DNA of 9,041 nt from Neisseriaceae bacterium (GCA_017446355.1 JAFSQZ010000092.1:1-9041); one strand, 5' to 3'; counted from the stretch's first letter, positions 1 through 6,799 are shown. Notes: generated by a model from the letters alone, not told the origin. Program-made: numbers and translations.

Positions 1-843
1 AAGCGTCTGCTGCAAACGTTCACGTTCGCCTGTTAAAATCGCCACATTTTCATTCACTGCATCAATGTGTTGCAAAGCAAATTTTGCAGCGGTCAAACTC
101 AATTGATTCATATTATAAGGTGGCACAATTTTTGCCAATTCATCAATCACCGCTGGGCTGCCTGAAACATAACCAATGCGTAAACCTGCAAAACCAATTT
201 TGCTCAATGTACGCAACACCAATAAATGTTCAGGCTGCCCTGCTTGTGGTAAAAAGCTATCGTGTGAAAACGCGCCATAAGCTTCGTCAATCACCACCAA
301 ACCTGTTGCTGCCTGAATAATTTTTTCCACTTGATCGCGTTGATATGCCACACCTGTTGGATTGTTTGGATAAGCAATAAACGTTAAAACAGGTTGATGT
401 TCTTGTATTGCCGACAACACCGCGTCCATATTCAAACTAAAATCTTCGTTTAACGGCACGCTGACGTATTTCATACCAAACAATTCAGCGTTGCGTTGAT
501 ACATCACAAAAGTCGGCTCAATGCTCAACACTACTGCATCAGGTTTAGCCACCAATAAAGTAATGAATTGAACCAACTCGTCAGAACCATTACCCAAAGC
601 AATATGTGCATCACTGGGGATAGGAAAAGCCAAACGCAAAGCGTCTTGTAAACCACTTGATGCAGGATTAGGATAACGGTTAATCGGCGCACTGATTAAC
701 TGTTCTGCCAACTCTTGATGCAAGTTTTCAGGCAGCAAATAAGGAACTTCCATCGCGTCCAATTTAATCACATCGTTATCCAACACAGGCACTGCATAAG
801 CTTGTATGGCGCGAATATCTTCACGAATCACATCAATAGACAT
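1..843 (-). CDS. hisC: Histidinol-phosphate aminotransferase, 3' end cut off by window edge
   Basis: PLP-dependent class I/II aminotransferase of histidine biosynthesis; it interconverts imidazole-acetol phosphate plus glutamate with histidinol phosphate plus 2-oxoglutarate in the cytoplasm. Reading the minus strand from the ATG at 843 gives 281 codons with no stop before the edge. Visible motifs are GNGSDE (residues 84-89, cofactor phosphate region), YPNNPTG (158-164), DEAYG (186-190) and LSKIGFAGLRIGY (213-225), where K215 is the expected Schiff-base lysine and R222 a conserved arginine. Family members run about 350-370 residues, so roughly 70-90 C-terminal residues lie outside the window. 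The start is supported by the purine-rich GAGAGAGAG at 847-855 and by alignment from memory with Neisseria HisC. The gene is transcribed divergently from thrB. The family call is secure; HisC rather than a paralogous aminotransferase rests on overall resemblance to the Neisseria protein. Confidence 0.93.
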   Translation of the reverse strand, partial: MSIDVIREDIRAIQAYAVPVLDNDVIKLDAMEVPYLLPENLHQELAEQLISAPINRYPNPASSGLQDALRLAFPIPSDAHIALGNGSDELVQFITLLVAKPDAVVLSIEPTFVMYQRNAELFGMKYVSVPLNEDFSLNMDAVLSAIQEHQPVLTFIAYPNNPTGVAYQRDQVEKIIQAATGLVVIDEAYGAFSHDSFLPQAGQPEHLLVLRTLSKIGFAGLRIGYVSGSPAVIDELAKIVPPYNMNQLSLTAAKFALQHIDAVNENVAILTGERERLQQTL

Positions 844-873
844 AAGCTCTCTCTCAATAAAAGTAAAATTTGG

Positions 874-900
874 AAAAAAACATTTTCAGGCTGCCTGAAA
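874..900 (-). terminator. DUS palindrome plus T-run in the hisC leader (attenuator-like)
   Basis: On the minus strand the perfect palindrome TTTCAGGCAGCCTGAAA (884-900, 8-bp arms around one centre base) is followed after 3 nt by seven T (complement of the A-run 874-880). This is the shape of a weak intrinsic terminator. It lies between the shared -10 box and the hisC start, so it could attenuate hisC or simply be a DUS. No leader peptide rich in histidine is visible, so classical his attenuation is not supported. Confidence 0.4.
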
Positions 901-932
901 CACTAGTTGCTATCTTGAAACATCAGTTTGCT

Positions 933-940
933 ATTATAAT
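933..940. promoter_or_regulatory. Palindromic -10 box between divergent hisC and thrB
   Basis: ATTATAAT is its own reverse complement, so it provides a perfect TATAAT on the plus strand (935-940, towards thrB) and on the minus strand (933-938, towards hisC). For thrB it would start RNA near 947 and give a leader of about 26 nt, with a weak TAGG Shine-Dalgarno at 957-960. The -35 elements are poor: TTGAAA (915-920) is only 14 nt upstream on the plus strand, and CCTACA sits 16 nt upstream on the minus strand. The -10 is visible; promoter use and bidirectionality are inferred. Confidence 0.45.
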
Positions 941-972
941 GCGTTCTTTTTACTTGTAGGTTACCTTAAATT

Positions 973-1899
973 ATGTCTGTTTATACTACTATTTCCGAAG
1001 ATGATATGCGTCAACTGCTAACACATTACGATATCGGCAGTTTCAAATCACTACAAGGCATCGCACAAGGTATCACCAACAGCAACTATTTTCTACACAC
1101 CACCCAAAATAGCTACGTTTTAACCATTTTTGAAACATTAAAACAACAAGAATTGCCATTTTTTATGGCATTAACCCAGCATTTAAGTGCTAACGGCGTT
1201 GCCTGTCCTGCGCCTATTGCGCAAAAAAACGGCTCATTAAGCACCACATTATCAGGCAAACCTGCGTGTATTGTGAGCAAATTAAACGGTAGTGATGTTT
1301 CTCTTCCCACAAAGGTGCAATGTTATCACACTGGCGCAATGTTGGCGAAAATGCACGTTGCAGGACAAAGTTTTCCACAAACGATGACCAATCCGCGTTA
1401 TCGTCAATGGTGGACAGAAAGTATGAACACCCTTTTGCCCGTACTTTCCCCAGAAGATGCGCAATTGTTGCAAGATGAAATCACTTTTTTAGCCGAAAAT
1501 CCTGATGAACATTTACCCAGCGGCATTATTCACGCCGATTTATTTAAAGACAATGTATTATTAAATGGCGACCAAGTTGCTGGTTTTATTGACTTTTATT
1601 ATGCTTGTTATGGCAGTTTTGTTTACGATTTAGCCATTGCCATTAACGATTGGGCGCGTCATACTGATAACCACATAGATACAGAATTAGCCAATGCGTT
1701 TATGCAAGGTTATGAAAGTGTTCGCCCTTTAAATCAAGCAGAGCGCGACTATTTACCCATTGCTTACCGCGCAGCGTGTATCCGTTTTTGGGTGTCGCGT
1801 TTATTGGATTTTCATTTTCCTGCCGAAGGTGAAATGACTTTTACCAAAGACCCCAATGTTTTCCGTGATTTATTGTTGCATTATCGTCAGGCTGCCTGA
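973..1899 (+). CDS. thrB: Homoserine kinase (APH-fold type)
   Basis: Phosphorylates L-homoserine to O-phospho-L-homoserine with ATP, the penultimate step of threonine synthesis, in the cytoplasm. At 308 residues it has the length of the ThrB type found in Neisseria and Pseudomonas, which has the aminoglycoside-phosphotransferase/choline-kinase fold and not the GHMP fold of E. coli ThrB. The N-terminus carries the family signature LQGIAQGITNSNYF (27-40). The catalytic loop is HADLFKDN (187-194; D189 as probable base, N194 for metal) and the second metal ligand is D207 in GFIDFYY. Start: the first in-frame ATG after the -10 box, giving the usual MSVYT opening; the Shine-Dalgarno is weak and 12 nt away. 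The last codons CAG GCT GCC TGA are a DUS (1889-1900), so the terminal -QAA and the stop codon are supplied by the uptake sequence. Confidence 0.95.
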   Translation: MSVYTTISEDDMRQLLTHYDIGSFKSLQGIAQGITNSNYFLHTTQNSYVLTIFETLKQQELPFFMALTQHLSANGVACPAPIAQKNGSLSTTLSGKPACIVSKLNGSDVSLPTKVQCYHTGAMLAKMHVAGQSFPQTMTNPRYRQWWTESMNTLLPVLSPEDAQLLQDEITFLAENPDEHLPSGIIHADLFKDNVLLNGDQVAGFIDFYYACYGSFVYDLAIAINDWARHTDNHIDTELANAFMQGYESVRPLNQAERDYLPIAYRAACIRFWVSRLLDFHFPAEGEMTFTKDPNVFRDLLLHYRQAA

Positions 1900-1974
1900 A
1901 ATTGAAGTTTTGATAAAGTTTCTGCGAAACTAAAATAAAAAAGATACAATCATTTTGAAATATTTCAGGCAGCC
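1890..1974. repeat. Inverted DUS pair bracketing the thrB-mutL gap
   Basis: GGCTGCCTGAAAT (1890-1902) and its exact reverse complement ATTTCAGGCAGCC (1962-1974) are 59 nt apart. Between them is a small hairpin AGTTTC-TGC-GAAACT (1917-1931). The pair could fold after the thrB stop codon, but no T-run follows, so I do not call it a terminator. The gap also holds weak promoter-like words for mutL: TACAAT (1945-1950) with a 3/6 -35 at 1922-1927, and TTGAAA (1955-1960) 16 nt before TATTTA. Neither is convincing. Confidence 0.6.
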
Positions 1975-2004
1975 ATTATTTACATTAAAACCATAAATAA
2001 AATT

Positions 2005-3879
2005 ATGTCTAGAATCAACGCCCTACCCGACCATTTAATCAACCAAATTGCCGCAGGCGAAGTGGTGGAACGTCCTGCCAACGCGCTAAAAGAAATTGTG
2101 GAAAACAGCATTGATTCAGGCGCGACCCATATTGACGTTACACTGGCTGGCGGAGGCATTCAACTGATTCGCGTGGTAGACAATGGCTGTGGCATACACG
2201 CAGATGATTTAACACTCGCCCTTTCTCGGCACGCCACCAGTAAAATCAAAAACTTAAGCGATTTAGAACGCGTTCGCAGTATGGGATTTCGTGGCGAAGG
2301 TTTAGCCAGTATTGCTTCGGTTTCGCGGCTCACTTTAATCAGTCGCACCCAAGATGCCGCACACGCTAACAAAATTTGTGCCGAAGATGGCAAATTAAGC
2401 ACACCACAAGCCGCTGCACATTCTGTTGGCACCACAGTTGAAGCCATAGAATTATTTTTTAACACACCCGCACGCCGCAAATTTCTCAAATCCGAAGCCA
2501 CTGAATATGCCCATTGTTTGACCGTATTGGAACGCCTAGCTTTGGCTTACCCAAATATTGCTTTTTCTCTAAAAAACAACGATAAACAAGTTTTTCAATA
2601 CCCTATTCAATCACAAGAAAATCGTGTTAAAGCCATTTTAGGTGAAGATTTTCAGGCAGCCAGTTTAAGCATCAACAGCAACAGTCAAGAGATGCGTTTA
2701 ACAGGCTTTATTTCCAAGCCCACTTTTGCCAAAGGCAAAACCAGTAAACAATTTTGTTTTGTGAATCAACGCTTTGTGCGCGACAAAGTGATGCAACACG
2801 CGGTCAAACAAGCCTATAATGACGTGTTGCACAATCAAATCACGCCAGCTTTTGTGTTGTTTTTAGACATTCCAGCAGAACAAGTAGACGTAAACGTACA
2901 CCCCACCAAAACCGAAATTCGTTTCCGCGACAGTCAAGCCGTACATCAACTGATTTTTCACAGTTTAAACAAAGCACTCGCCGACACACGCGCCGATGTT
3001 ACTGAAAGCATCAGTCAAGTGGGCAATATGTTTGCGCCAAAAAATCAACAACAAACACCTGCATCATTGACTTCTTTTTCAGGCAGCACACGCAACACAA
3101 ACACCACACGCACGCCTGTTCATTACCGCACCAATTATCCGCAGCAACAACGTTTAAGCTTGCAAGAAAGTCGCCGCGCACTCAATACTTACGCACAACT
3201 TTTTCAGCAAGATTCAGAATTAAACAAAGAAGACAAAGAATTAGACAGAATTGAACAAAATCAATACATCAACACCGAAACGCAGCCTGAAAATCAATAT
3301 CCACTTGGTTTTGCATTGGCGCAACTATTAGGTATTTACATTTTGGCACAAGCCGAAGACAGTTTAATTTTAGTGGATATGCACGCTGCTGCTGAACGCG
3401 TTAATTACGAGAAAATGAAAACGCAACGCGAAAATGGCAATATTCAAAGTCAATCCTTATTGATTCCAGTGCCATTTCAAACCGACTATGAAATCGTTGC
3501 CAGGCTGCCTGAATGGCAAACGCAACTACAACAATACGGTTTAAACATCACAAAAATTGATGAACAAACCCTTGATGTTTGTGCTGTCCCCAGTATGTTA
3601 AGCAAAGCCGATGCTACCCAATTGGCACACGATGTATTGCGCGAATTGGCACAAATGGGCAGCAGTCAAATTGTTGAACAACGCGAAAATCACATTCTTG
3701 CCACAATGGCTTGTCATGGTTCTATCCGTGCCAACCGCCGTTTAACCCTGCCTGAAATGAACGCATTGTTACGCGATATGGAAAACACACCGCGCTCCAA
3801 TCAATGCAATCACGGTCGTCCCACTTGGGTTAAACTCACGCTTAATGATTTAGACAACTTATTTTTGCGTGGGCAGTAA
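2005..3879 (+). CDS. mutL: DNA mismatch repair protein MutL, endonuclease type
   Basis: Couples MutS mismatch recognition to strand incision and excision. The protein has 624 residues. The N-terminal GHKL ATPase shows KEIVENSID (E30 as probable general base, N34 for Mg), DNGCGI (59-64) and GFRGEGLASI (94-103). A transducer domain follows to about 330, with VDVNVHPTKTE at 294-304. Residues 335-430 form a linker rich in Q, N, T and S. The C-terminal dimerisation domain carries DMHAAAE (458-464) with E469, fitting the nuclease motif DQHA-x2-E-x4-E with Q replaced by M, plus ACHGS (569-573) and CNHGRP (601-606). The motif implies intrinsic nicking activity, as known for Neisseria MutL in lineages without MutH. 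The start matches family N-termini, but the upstream sequence is A/T-only with no clear Shine-Dalgarno. DUS cores lie inside the gene, e.g. 2651-2660 and 3502-3513. Confidence 0.97.
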   Translation: MSRINALPDHLINQIAAGEVVERPANALKEIVENSIDSGATHIDVTLAGGGIQLIRVVDNGCGIHADDLTLALSRHATSKIKNLSDLERVRSMGFRGEGLASIASVSRLTLISRTQDAAHANKICAEDGKLSTPQAAAHSVGTTVEAIELFFNTPARRKFLKSEATEYAHCLTVLERLALAYPNIAFSLKNNDKQVFQYPIQSQENRVKAILGEDFQAASLSINSNSQEMRLTGFISKPTFAKGKTSKQFCFVNQRFVRDKVMQHAVKQAYNDVLHNQITPAFVLFLDIPAEQVDVNVHPTKTEIRFRDSQAVHQLIFHSLNKALADTRADVTESISQVGNMFAPKNQQQTPASLTSFSGSTRNTNTTRTPVHYRTNYPQQQRLSLQESRRALNTYAQLFQQDSELNKEDKELDRIEQNQYINTETQPENQYPLGFALAQLLGIYILAQAEDSLILVDMHAAAERVNYEKMKTQRENGNIQSQSLLIPVPFQTDYEIVARLPEWQTQLQQYGLNITKIDEQTLDVCAVPSMLSKADATQLAHDVLRELAQMGSSQIVEQRENHILATMACHGSIRANRRLTLPEMNALLRDMENTPRSNQCNHGRPTWVKLTLNDLDNLFLRGQ

Positions 3880-3948
3880 ACATCAAGCCGTATGCTATTT
3901 CCCAACACTTCACGCATCACGCCGTTTTCACAACATCTTCAATAATAT

Positions 3949-3965
3949 TTTCAGGCTGCCTGAAA
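3949..3965. repeat. DUS palindrome downstream of mutL
   Basis: TTTCAGGCTGCCTGAAA: 8-bp arms around a central T. It reads AGGCTGCCTGAA (sim dialect) on the plus strand and AGGCAGCCTGAA (Kingella dialect) on the minus strand. It lies 70 nt after the mutL stop and has no T-run on either side, so termination is doubtful. It directly abuts the left end of the repeat element at 3966. Confidence 0.8.
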
Positions 3966-4096
3966 GAAACGCCTGCAAAACCTATTCTTGCCACCCATTA
4001 TTAAAGTTTCGCGAAAAATCTCTTGATAAAATAAGCACATTCAATGCTTCATCTTATAACACTTCACTCGTCAATCACGCATTTTGCAAAGCTTTC
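3966..4096. repeat. Degenerate 131-bp TIR-bounded element (copy C)
   Basis: The left end GAAACGCCTGCAAAACC (3966-3982) matches 14 of 17 positions of the left end of the element at 8755. The right end ATTTTGCAAAGCTTTC (4081-4096) matches 14 of 16 positions of that element's right end. The interior also aligns loosely: CATT-x-TTAA, then GCGAAA, then TTGATAAAA, then CTTCA in the same order and at similar spacing as in the 8755 copy. It contains the 10-bp palindrome TTTCGCGAAA (4007-4016). No coding potential. It fills most of the 385-bp gap between mutL and rnc; the rest of that gap (4097-4197) shows nothing I can assign. Homology is by eye only. Confidence 0.5.
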
Positions 4097-4197
4097 CTAT
4101 TGCATTATCCAGCGACATAGCGTACTGTATAGACTTTTTTAAACAAAAATATTGTGCAGTGTTGGCGTATGAATAGGTTTTCAAACTGTCAAATAAA

Positions 4198-4226
4198 TTC
4201 AAAAAAGTTATTTCAAAAAGTATAAC
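4198..4226 (+). promoter_or_regulatory. Sigma-70-type promoter for the rnc operon
   Basis: TTCAAA (4198-4203, 4/6 to TTGACA), a 17-nt spacer, then TATAAC (4221-4226, 5/6 to TATAAT), within a very A/T-rich stretch. Predicted transcription start is near 4233, leaving a leader of about 32 nt that ends in the Shine-Dalgarno AAGGAA (4255-4260) four nt before the rnc ATG. It is the best-formed promoter in the window and would drive the four genes through 6790. Confidence 0.55.
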
Positions 4227-4264
4227 CACGCTATTCATTTCCACACGTACGCATAAGGAACATT

Positions 4265-4975
4265 ATGAATTCACCACAACGTCAACAGTATTTAGTGCAT
4301 TTGCAAAAAAAATTAAACTATTCTTTTAAAAACATTGAGTTACTCAATACTGCACTCACGCATCGCAGTTTTCAGGCAGCCAATAATGAACGATTAGAAT
4401 TTATTGGCGATGGTATTTTGGATTATGTGGTTGCCAAAATGCTGTTTGATGAGTTTCCAACGCTGCCTGAAGGTCGCTTATCTCCTTTGCGTGCGCAATT
4501 GGTACGCGAATCATCTCTTGCTGAAATTGCCAATGAAATTCAAGTTGGTCCTGCTTTACTTTTGGGTATTGGTGAACGCAAAAGTGGTGGACATAATCGC
4601 CCTTCTATTTTGGCAGATGCTTTGGAAGCGATTTTTGCTGCCGTGAGTTTAGACAGTGATTTTCAGGCAGCCGAACGTGTGATACAACATTTGTTTGAAC
4701 AACGCATTAAAAACATTGATATCTCGCAAAATACAGAAAAAGACAGTAAAACCCAGTTACAAGAACTTTTGCAAGCACACCATCTTGCGCTACCTAAATA
4801 CCGTATTGAAAAGAAAACGGGTGATGGTAATAACGTAGAATTTGACGTTTCTTGCGATTTGGGCGAACTGGGACACATCACTTATGCCAAAGGCGGTAGT
4901 CGCCGTGCTGCGGAAAAAGAATGTGCCAAACAAGCTTTGTTGTGGTTGGATAATTATTTAAAAACAAGAAGATAA
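4265..4975 (+). CDS. rnc: Ribonuclease III
   Basis: Dimeric, Mg-dependent endonuclease that cuts double-stranded RNA; processes the rRNA precursor and structured mRNAs. 236 residues, close to the usual 225-240. The catalytic domain (1 to about 150) has the signature NERLEFIGDGILDY (41-54). Metal and catalytic residues by alignment to E. coli are E42, E45, D49, E69, D118 and E121, all present. A double-stranded-RNA-binding domain follows (about 160-230: KTQLQELLQ, the GDGNNVEFDV loop, GSRRAAEKECAKQAL). The start is chosen for the AAGGAA at 4 nt and the family N-terminus. It is the first gene of the operon with era 1 nt downstream, a classic rnc-era pairing. The lepB often found before rnc in proteobacteria is not in this window. 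DUS copies encode FQAA at 36-39 and 133-136 and the TLPE that contains E69. Confidence 0.97.
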   Translation: MNSPQRQQYLVHLQKKLNYSFKNIELLNTALTHRSFQAANNERLEFIGDGILDYVVAKMLFDEFPTLPEGRLSPLRAQLVRESSLAEIANEIQVGPALLLGIGERKSGGHNRPSILADALEAIFAAVSLDSDFQAAERVIQHLFEQRIKNIDISQNTEKDSKTQLQELLQAHHLALPKYRIEKKTGDGNNVEFDVSCDLGELGHITYAKGGSRRAAEKECAKQALLWLDNYLKTRR

Positions 4976-4976
4976 A

Positions 4977-5900
4977 ATGAATATTGACACTTTTTTAAAC
5001 CAAGAAAACCACACACCAGCTTATCGCTGTGGTTTTATTGCCATTGTTGGTCGTCCGAATGTTGGCAAATCCACTTTAATGAATCATTTAATCGGACAAA
5101 AAATCAGCATCACCAGTAAAAAAGCACAAACCACGCGCCATAAGGTTACAGGCATTTACACCGATGATGGCGCACAATTTGTGTTTGTGGACACGCCTGG
5201 TTTTCAAACTTATCACCGCAATGCGATTAACGACCGCTTAAATTTAAACGTTACCGAAGCCATCAGTGGCGTAGATGTGATTGTGTTTGTGGTAGAAGCT
5301 CTGCGTTTTTCCGATGCCGACCGCGAAGTGTTGCAACAACTGCCTAAAAATACGCCTGTGTTGTTGGTGATTAACAAAATTGATAAAGAAAAAGCCAAAA
5401 ATAAACTTGTTTTAGATGAATTTATTCAGGCAGCCTTAACTGAATTTCCTTTTGTGGGTTACGAAGTGGTGAGTGCAAAACACGGTTTACGCATTGCTTT
5501 GTTGTTGCAAACCATTAAACCGATGCTGCCTGAAAGTATTCCGCTTTATCCTGTGGATATGGTTACCGATAAATCCAGTCGTTTTTTAGCAATGGAAATT
5601 GTGCGCGAAAAACTGTTTCGCTATTTGGGTGAAGAATTGCCTTATGCGATGAATGTGGAAGTGGAACGCTTTGAAGAAGAAAACGGTTTATTTCGCATTT
5701 ACATCGCCGTTTTGGTGGACAAAGAAAATCAAAAACCCATTGTTATCGGCAAAGGTGGCGAAAAACTCAAAAAAATCTCCACCGAAGCCCGTTTGGATAT
5801 GGAAAAACTCTTTGATTGCAAAGTCTTTTTAAAAGTTTGGGTCAAAGTCAAATCAGGCTGGGCAGACGATGTACGTTTTCTAAAAGAATTGGGATTATGA
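4977..5900 (+). CDS. era: GTPase Era
   Basis: Essential GTPase that binds the 3' end of 16S rRNA and assists 30S subunit assembly at the inner face of the membrane. 307 residues. The G domain shows G1 GRPNVGKS (25-32), the switch region KKAQTTRHKVTG (48-59), G3 DTPGF (72-76), G4 NKID (133-136) and G5 SAK (166-168). The C-terminal KH domain carries VIGKGGEKLKKI (256-267) followed by the usual KVFLKVWVKVKSGWADD-type tail. The ATG lies one nt after the rnc stop, with only AAGAAG (4966-4971) as a weak ribosome site, so translation is probably coupled to rnc. The end overlaps the next gene (ATGA at 5897-5900). Nothing is missing or truncated. Confidence 0.97.
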   Translation: MNIDTFLNQENHTPAYRCGFIAIVGRPNVGKSTLMNHLIGQKISITSKKAQTTRHKVTGIYTDDGAQFVFVDTPGFQTYHRNAINDRLNLNVTEAISGVDVIVFVVEALRFSDADREVLQQLPKNTPVLLVINKIDKEKAKNKLVLDEFIQAALTEFPFVGYEVVSAKHGLRIALLLQTIKPMLPESIPLYPVDMVTDKSSRFLAMEIVREKLFRYLGEELPYAMNVEVERFEEENGLFRIYIAVLVDKENQKPIVIGKGGEKLKKISTEARLDMEKLFDCKVFLKVWVKVKSGWADDVRFLKELGL

Positions 5901-6220
5901 TGACACCACAACAACAATTAGACCAAATGCAAGCCTTGTATCGCCAGTGGACGCTTCTTTTGCCACAACTGCAACAAGACCTAGAACGTTGGCAAGAAGC
6001 CATCAATATTATGCAACAATTAGACCAATTTTATTGCAATGGTGATTATCGTCATTTAATGGATTTGGAAGAACAAGGCATTAACTTAAACACTCAAACG
6101 CAAGGCGAATACAGTGTTTTAAGTGAAGATGCTATTTGGAATGCCTTACACGAACACCAAAATTTAGCGTGGCAACATTTACGCAGTGCCATCAAAGTAT
6201 TAGACCGTGAGGCTGCCTGA
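5897..6220 (+). CDS. DUF4298-family protein
   Basis: Small soluble protein of 107 residues and unknown function. The C-terminal half fits my memory of the DUF4298 profile: a Y-x-N/S-G-D/E-W/Y segment (FYCNGDYRHLMDLEE, 45-59), then GEYSVLSEDAIWNAL (70-84), then a helix ending AIKVLD. The N-terminal 45 residues are Q/L-rich and probably one long helix or coiled coil (QLDQMQALYRQW, LQQDLERWQEAINIMQQL). No signal peptide or membrane segment. Two ATGs overlap the era stop: 5897 (ATGA overlap) and 5900. GGGA at 5891-5894 is better spaced for 5900, which would give 106 residues. Position in the era operon suggests a link to RNA or ribosome biology, but that is context only. The gene ends GAG GCT GCC TGA, with its stop inside a DUS, and abuts the next gene with no gap. 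Confidence 0.8.
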   Translation: MMTPQQQLDQMQALYRQWTLLLPQLQQDLERWQEAINIMQQLDQFYCNGDYRHLMDLEEQGINLNTQTQGEYSVLSEDAIWNALHEHQNLAWQHLRSAIKVLDREAA

Positions 6221-6221
6221 A
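6210..6221 (+). promoter_or_regulatory. DUS forming the Shine-Dalgarno, stop and start at a gene junction
   Basis: The complete 12-mer AGGCTGCCTGAA spans the junction. AGG (6210-6212, part of GAGG 6209-6212) is the ribosome site for the next gene at 8-nt spacing. TGA (6218-6220) is the stop of the DUF4298 gene. The final A (6221) is the first base of the methyltransferase ATG. All three readings are direct from the sequence; that GAGG functions as the ribosome site is inferred. Confidence 0.7.
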
Positions 6222-6790
6222 TGCTGTTAGACATTTTACCTTTTGCCCACGACTTATTGCGTCAACACATTCAGGCAGGCGATTGCGTTTTAGATGGCAC
6301 AGCAGGCAATGGTTTTGACACCCAATTTTTAGCAGAATGCGTTGGCAAAACAGGAAAAGTTTTTGCCTTTGACATTCAAGAAGTCGCGCTACAAAACACC
6401 GCACAACGCCTTGCTAAACAACATTTAAACGACCGCGTAGAACTGATTCTAGCAGGACACGAACGCCTAGACACTTTTATCACAGAACCACTTAACGCTG
6501 CCTTATTTAATTTTGGTTACTTACCACAAGGCGACAAAACCATCACCACGCTGCCTGAAACCAGTTTAATTGCCATTAAAAAAACCTTGCAACAGTTAAA
6601 AAATAACGGTTTACTGGTTGCCGTTATCTATCACGGACACGAAACAGGCAAACACGAAAAAGATGCCCTTTTGTCTTACGCAGCCACTTTAAATTGTCAA
6701 CAATACAAAGTGGCACAATATACTTGGCTCAACCGCTCAAACTGTCCACCCATTGTTTTAGCCATTGAAAAAAGGTTTCAGGCAGCCTGA
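6221..6790 (+). CDS. mnmM: MnmM/YtqB-family SAM-dependent tRNA methyltransferase
   Basis: 189-residue class I methyltransferase, formerly annotated 'putative rRNA methylase'. The SAM site is VLDGTAGNGFDT (23-34), with the acidic D51 in FAFDIQ (49-53). Family hallmarks shared with Bacillus YtqB are LPFAHDLLRQHI (6-17), NFGYLPQGDK (97-106), VIYHGH (135-140) and LNRSNCPPIVLAIEK (170-184). YtqB was renamed MnmM after being shown to methylate nm5s2U to mnm5s2U at the tRNA wobble position. The same activity here is inference from close motif agreement; a different RNA substrate is possible. The start follows the previous stop directly, with GAGG 8 nt upstream. It is last in the operon; the terminal -QAA and stop are read from a DUS palindrome that is also the terminator stem. 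Confidence 0.82.
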   Translation: MLLDILPFAHDLLRQHIQAGDCVLDGTAGNGFDTQFLAECVGKTGKVFAFDIQEVALQNTAQRLAKQHLNDRVELILAGHERLDTFITEPLNAALFNFGYLPQGDKTITTLPETSLIAIKKTLQQLKNNGLLVAVIYHGHETGKHEKDALLSYAATLNCQQYKVAQYTWLNRSNCPPIVLAIEKRFQAA

Positions 6791-6799
6791 AACCTTTTT
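6769..6799. terminator. Bidirectional intrinsic terminator built on a DUS palindrome
   Basis: A 15-bp perfect inverted repeat (6769-6783 with 6785-6799, centre base 6784): A5-GGTTTCAGGC on the left and GCCTGAAACC-T5 on the right. It has a G/C-rich core, an upstream A-run and a downstream T-run on both strands. It lies between the convergent mnmM-like gene and lnt (stops 26 bp apart) and overlaps the mnmM-like stop codon at 6788-6790. It should end transcription from both sides. Confidence 0.88.

Noticed and set aside
4023..4060. TTGATA (4023) and TATAAC (4055) as a promoter for rnc
   Set aside because: The spacing is 26 nt, too long for sigma-70; the pair at 4198/4221 is better placed.
3949..4096. 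Possible RNA gene or riboswitch upstream of rnc
   Set aside because: No conserved aptamer or tRNA pattern is visible; the structure is explained by a DUS palindrome and repeat ends.
3869..4120. 83-codon open frame overlapping the end of mutL
   Set aside because: It begins inside mutL, reads through a DUS palindrome and repeat copy C, has no ribosome site and resembles no family I know.
5816..5896. Upstream extension of the DUF4298 gene to an ATG at 5816
   Set aside because: It would overlap era by 85 nt and add a basic out-of-frame stretch. The ATGA overlap at 5897 and the family-like N-terminus favour the later start.
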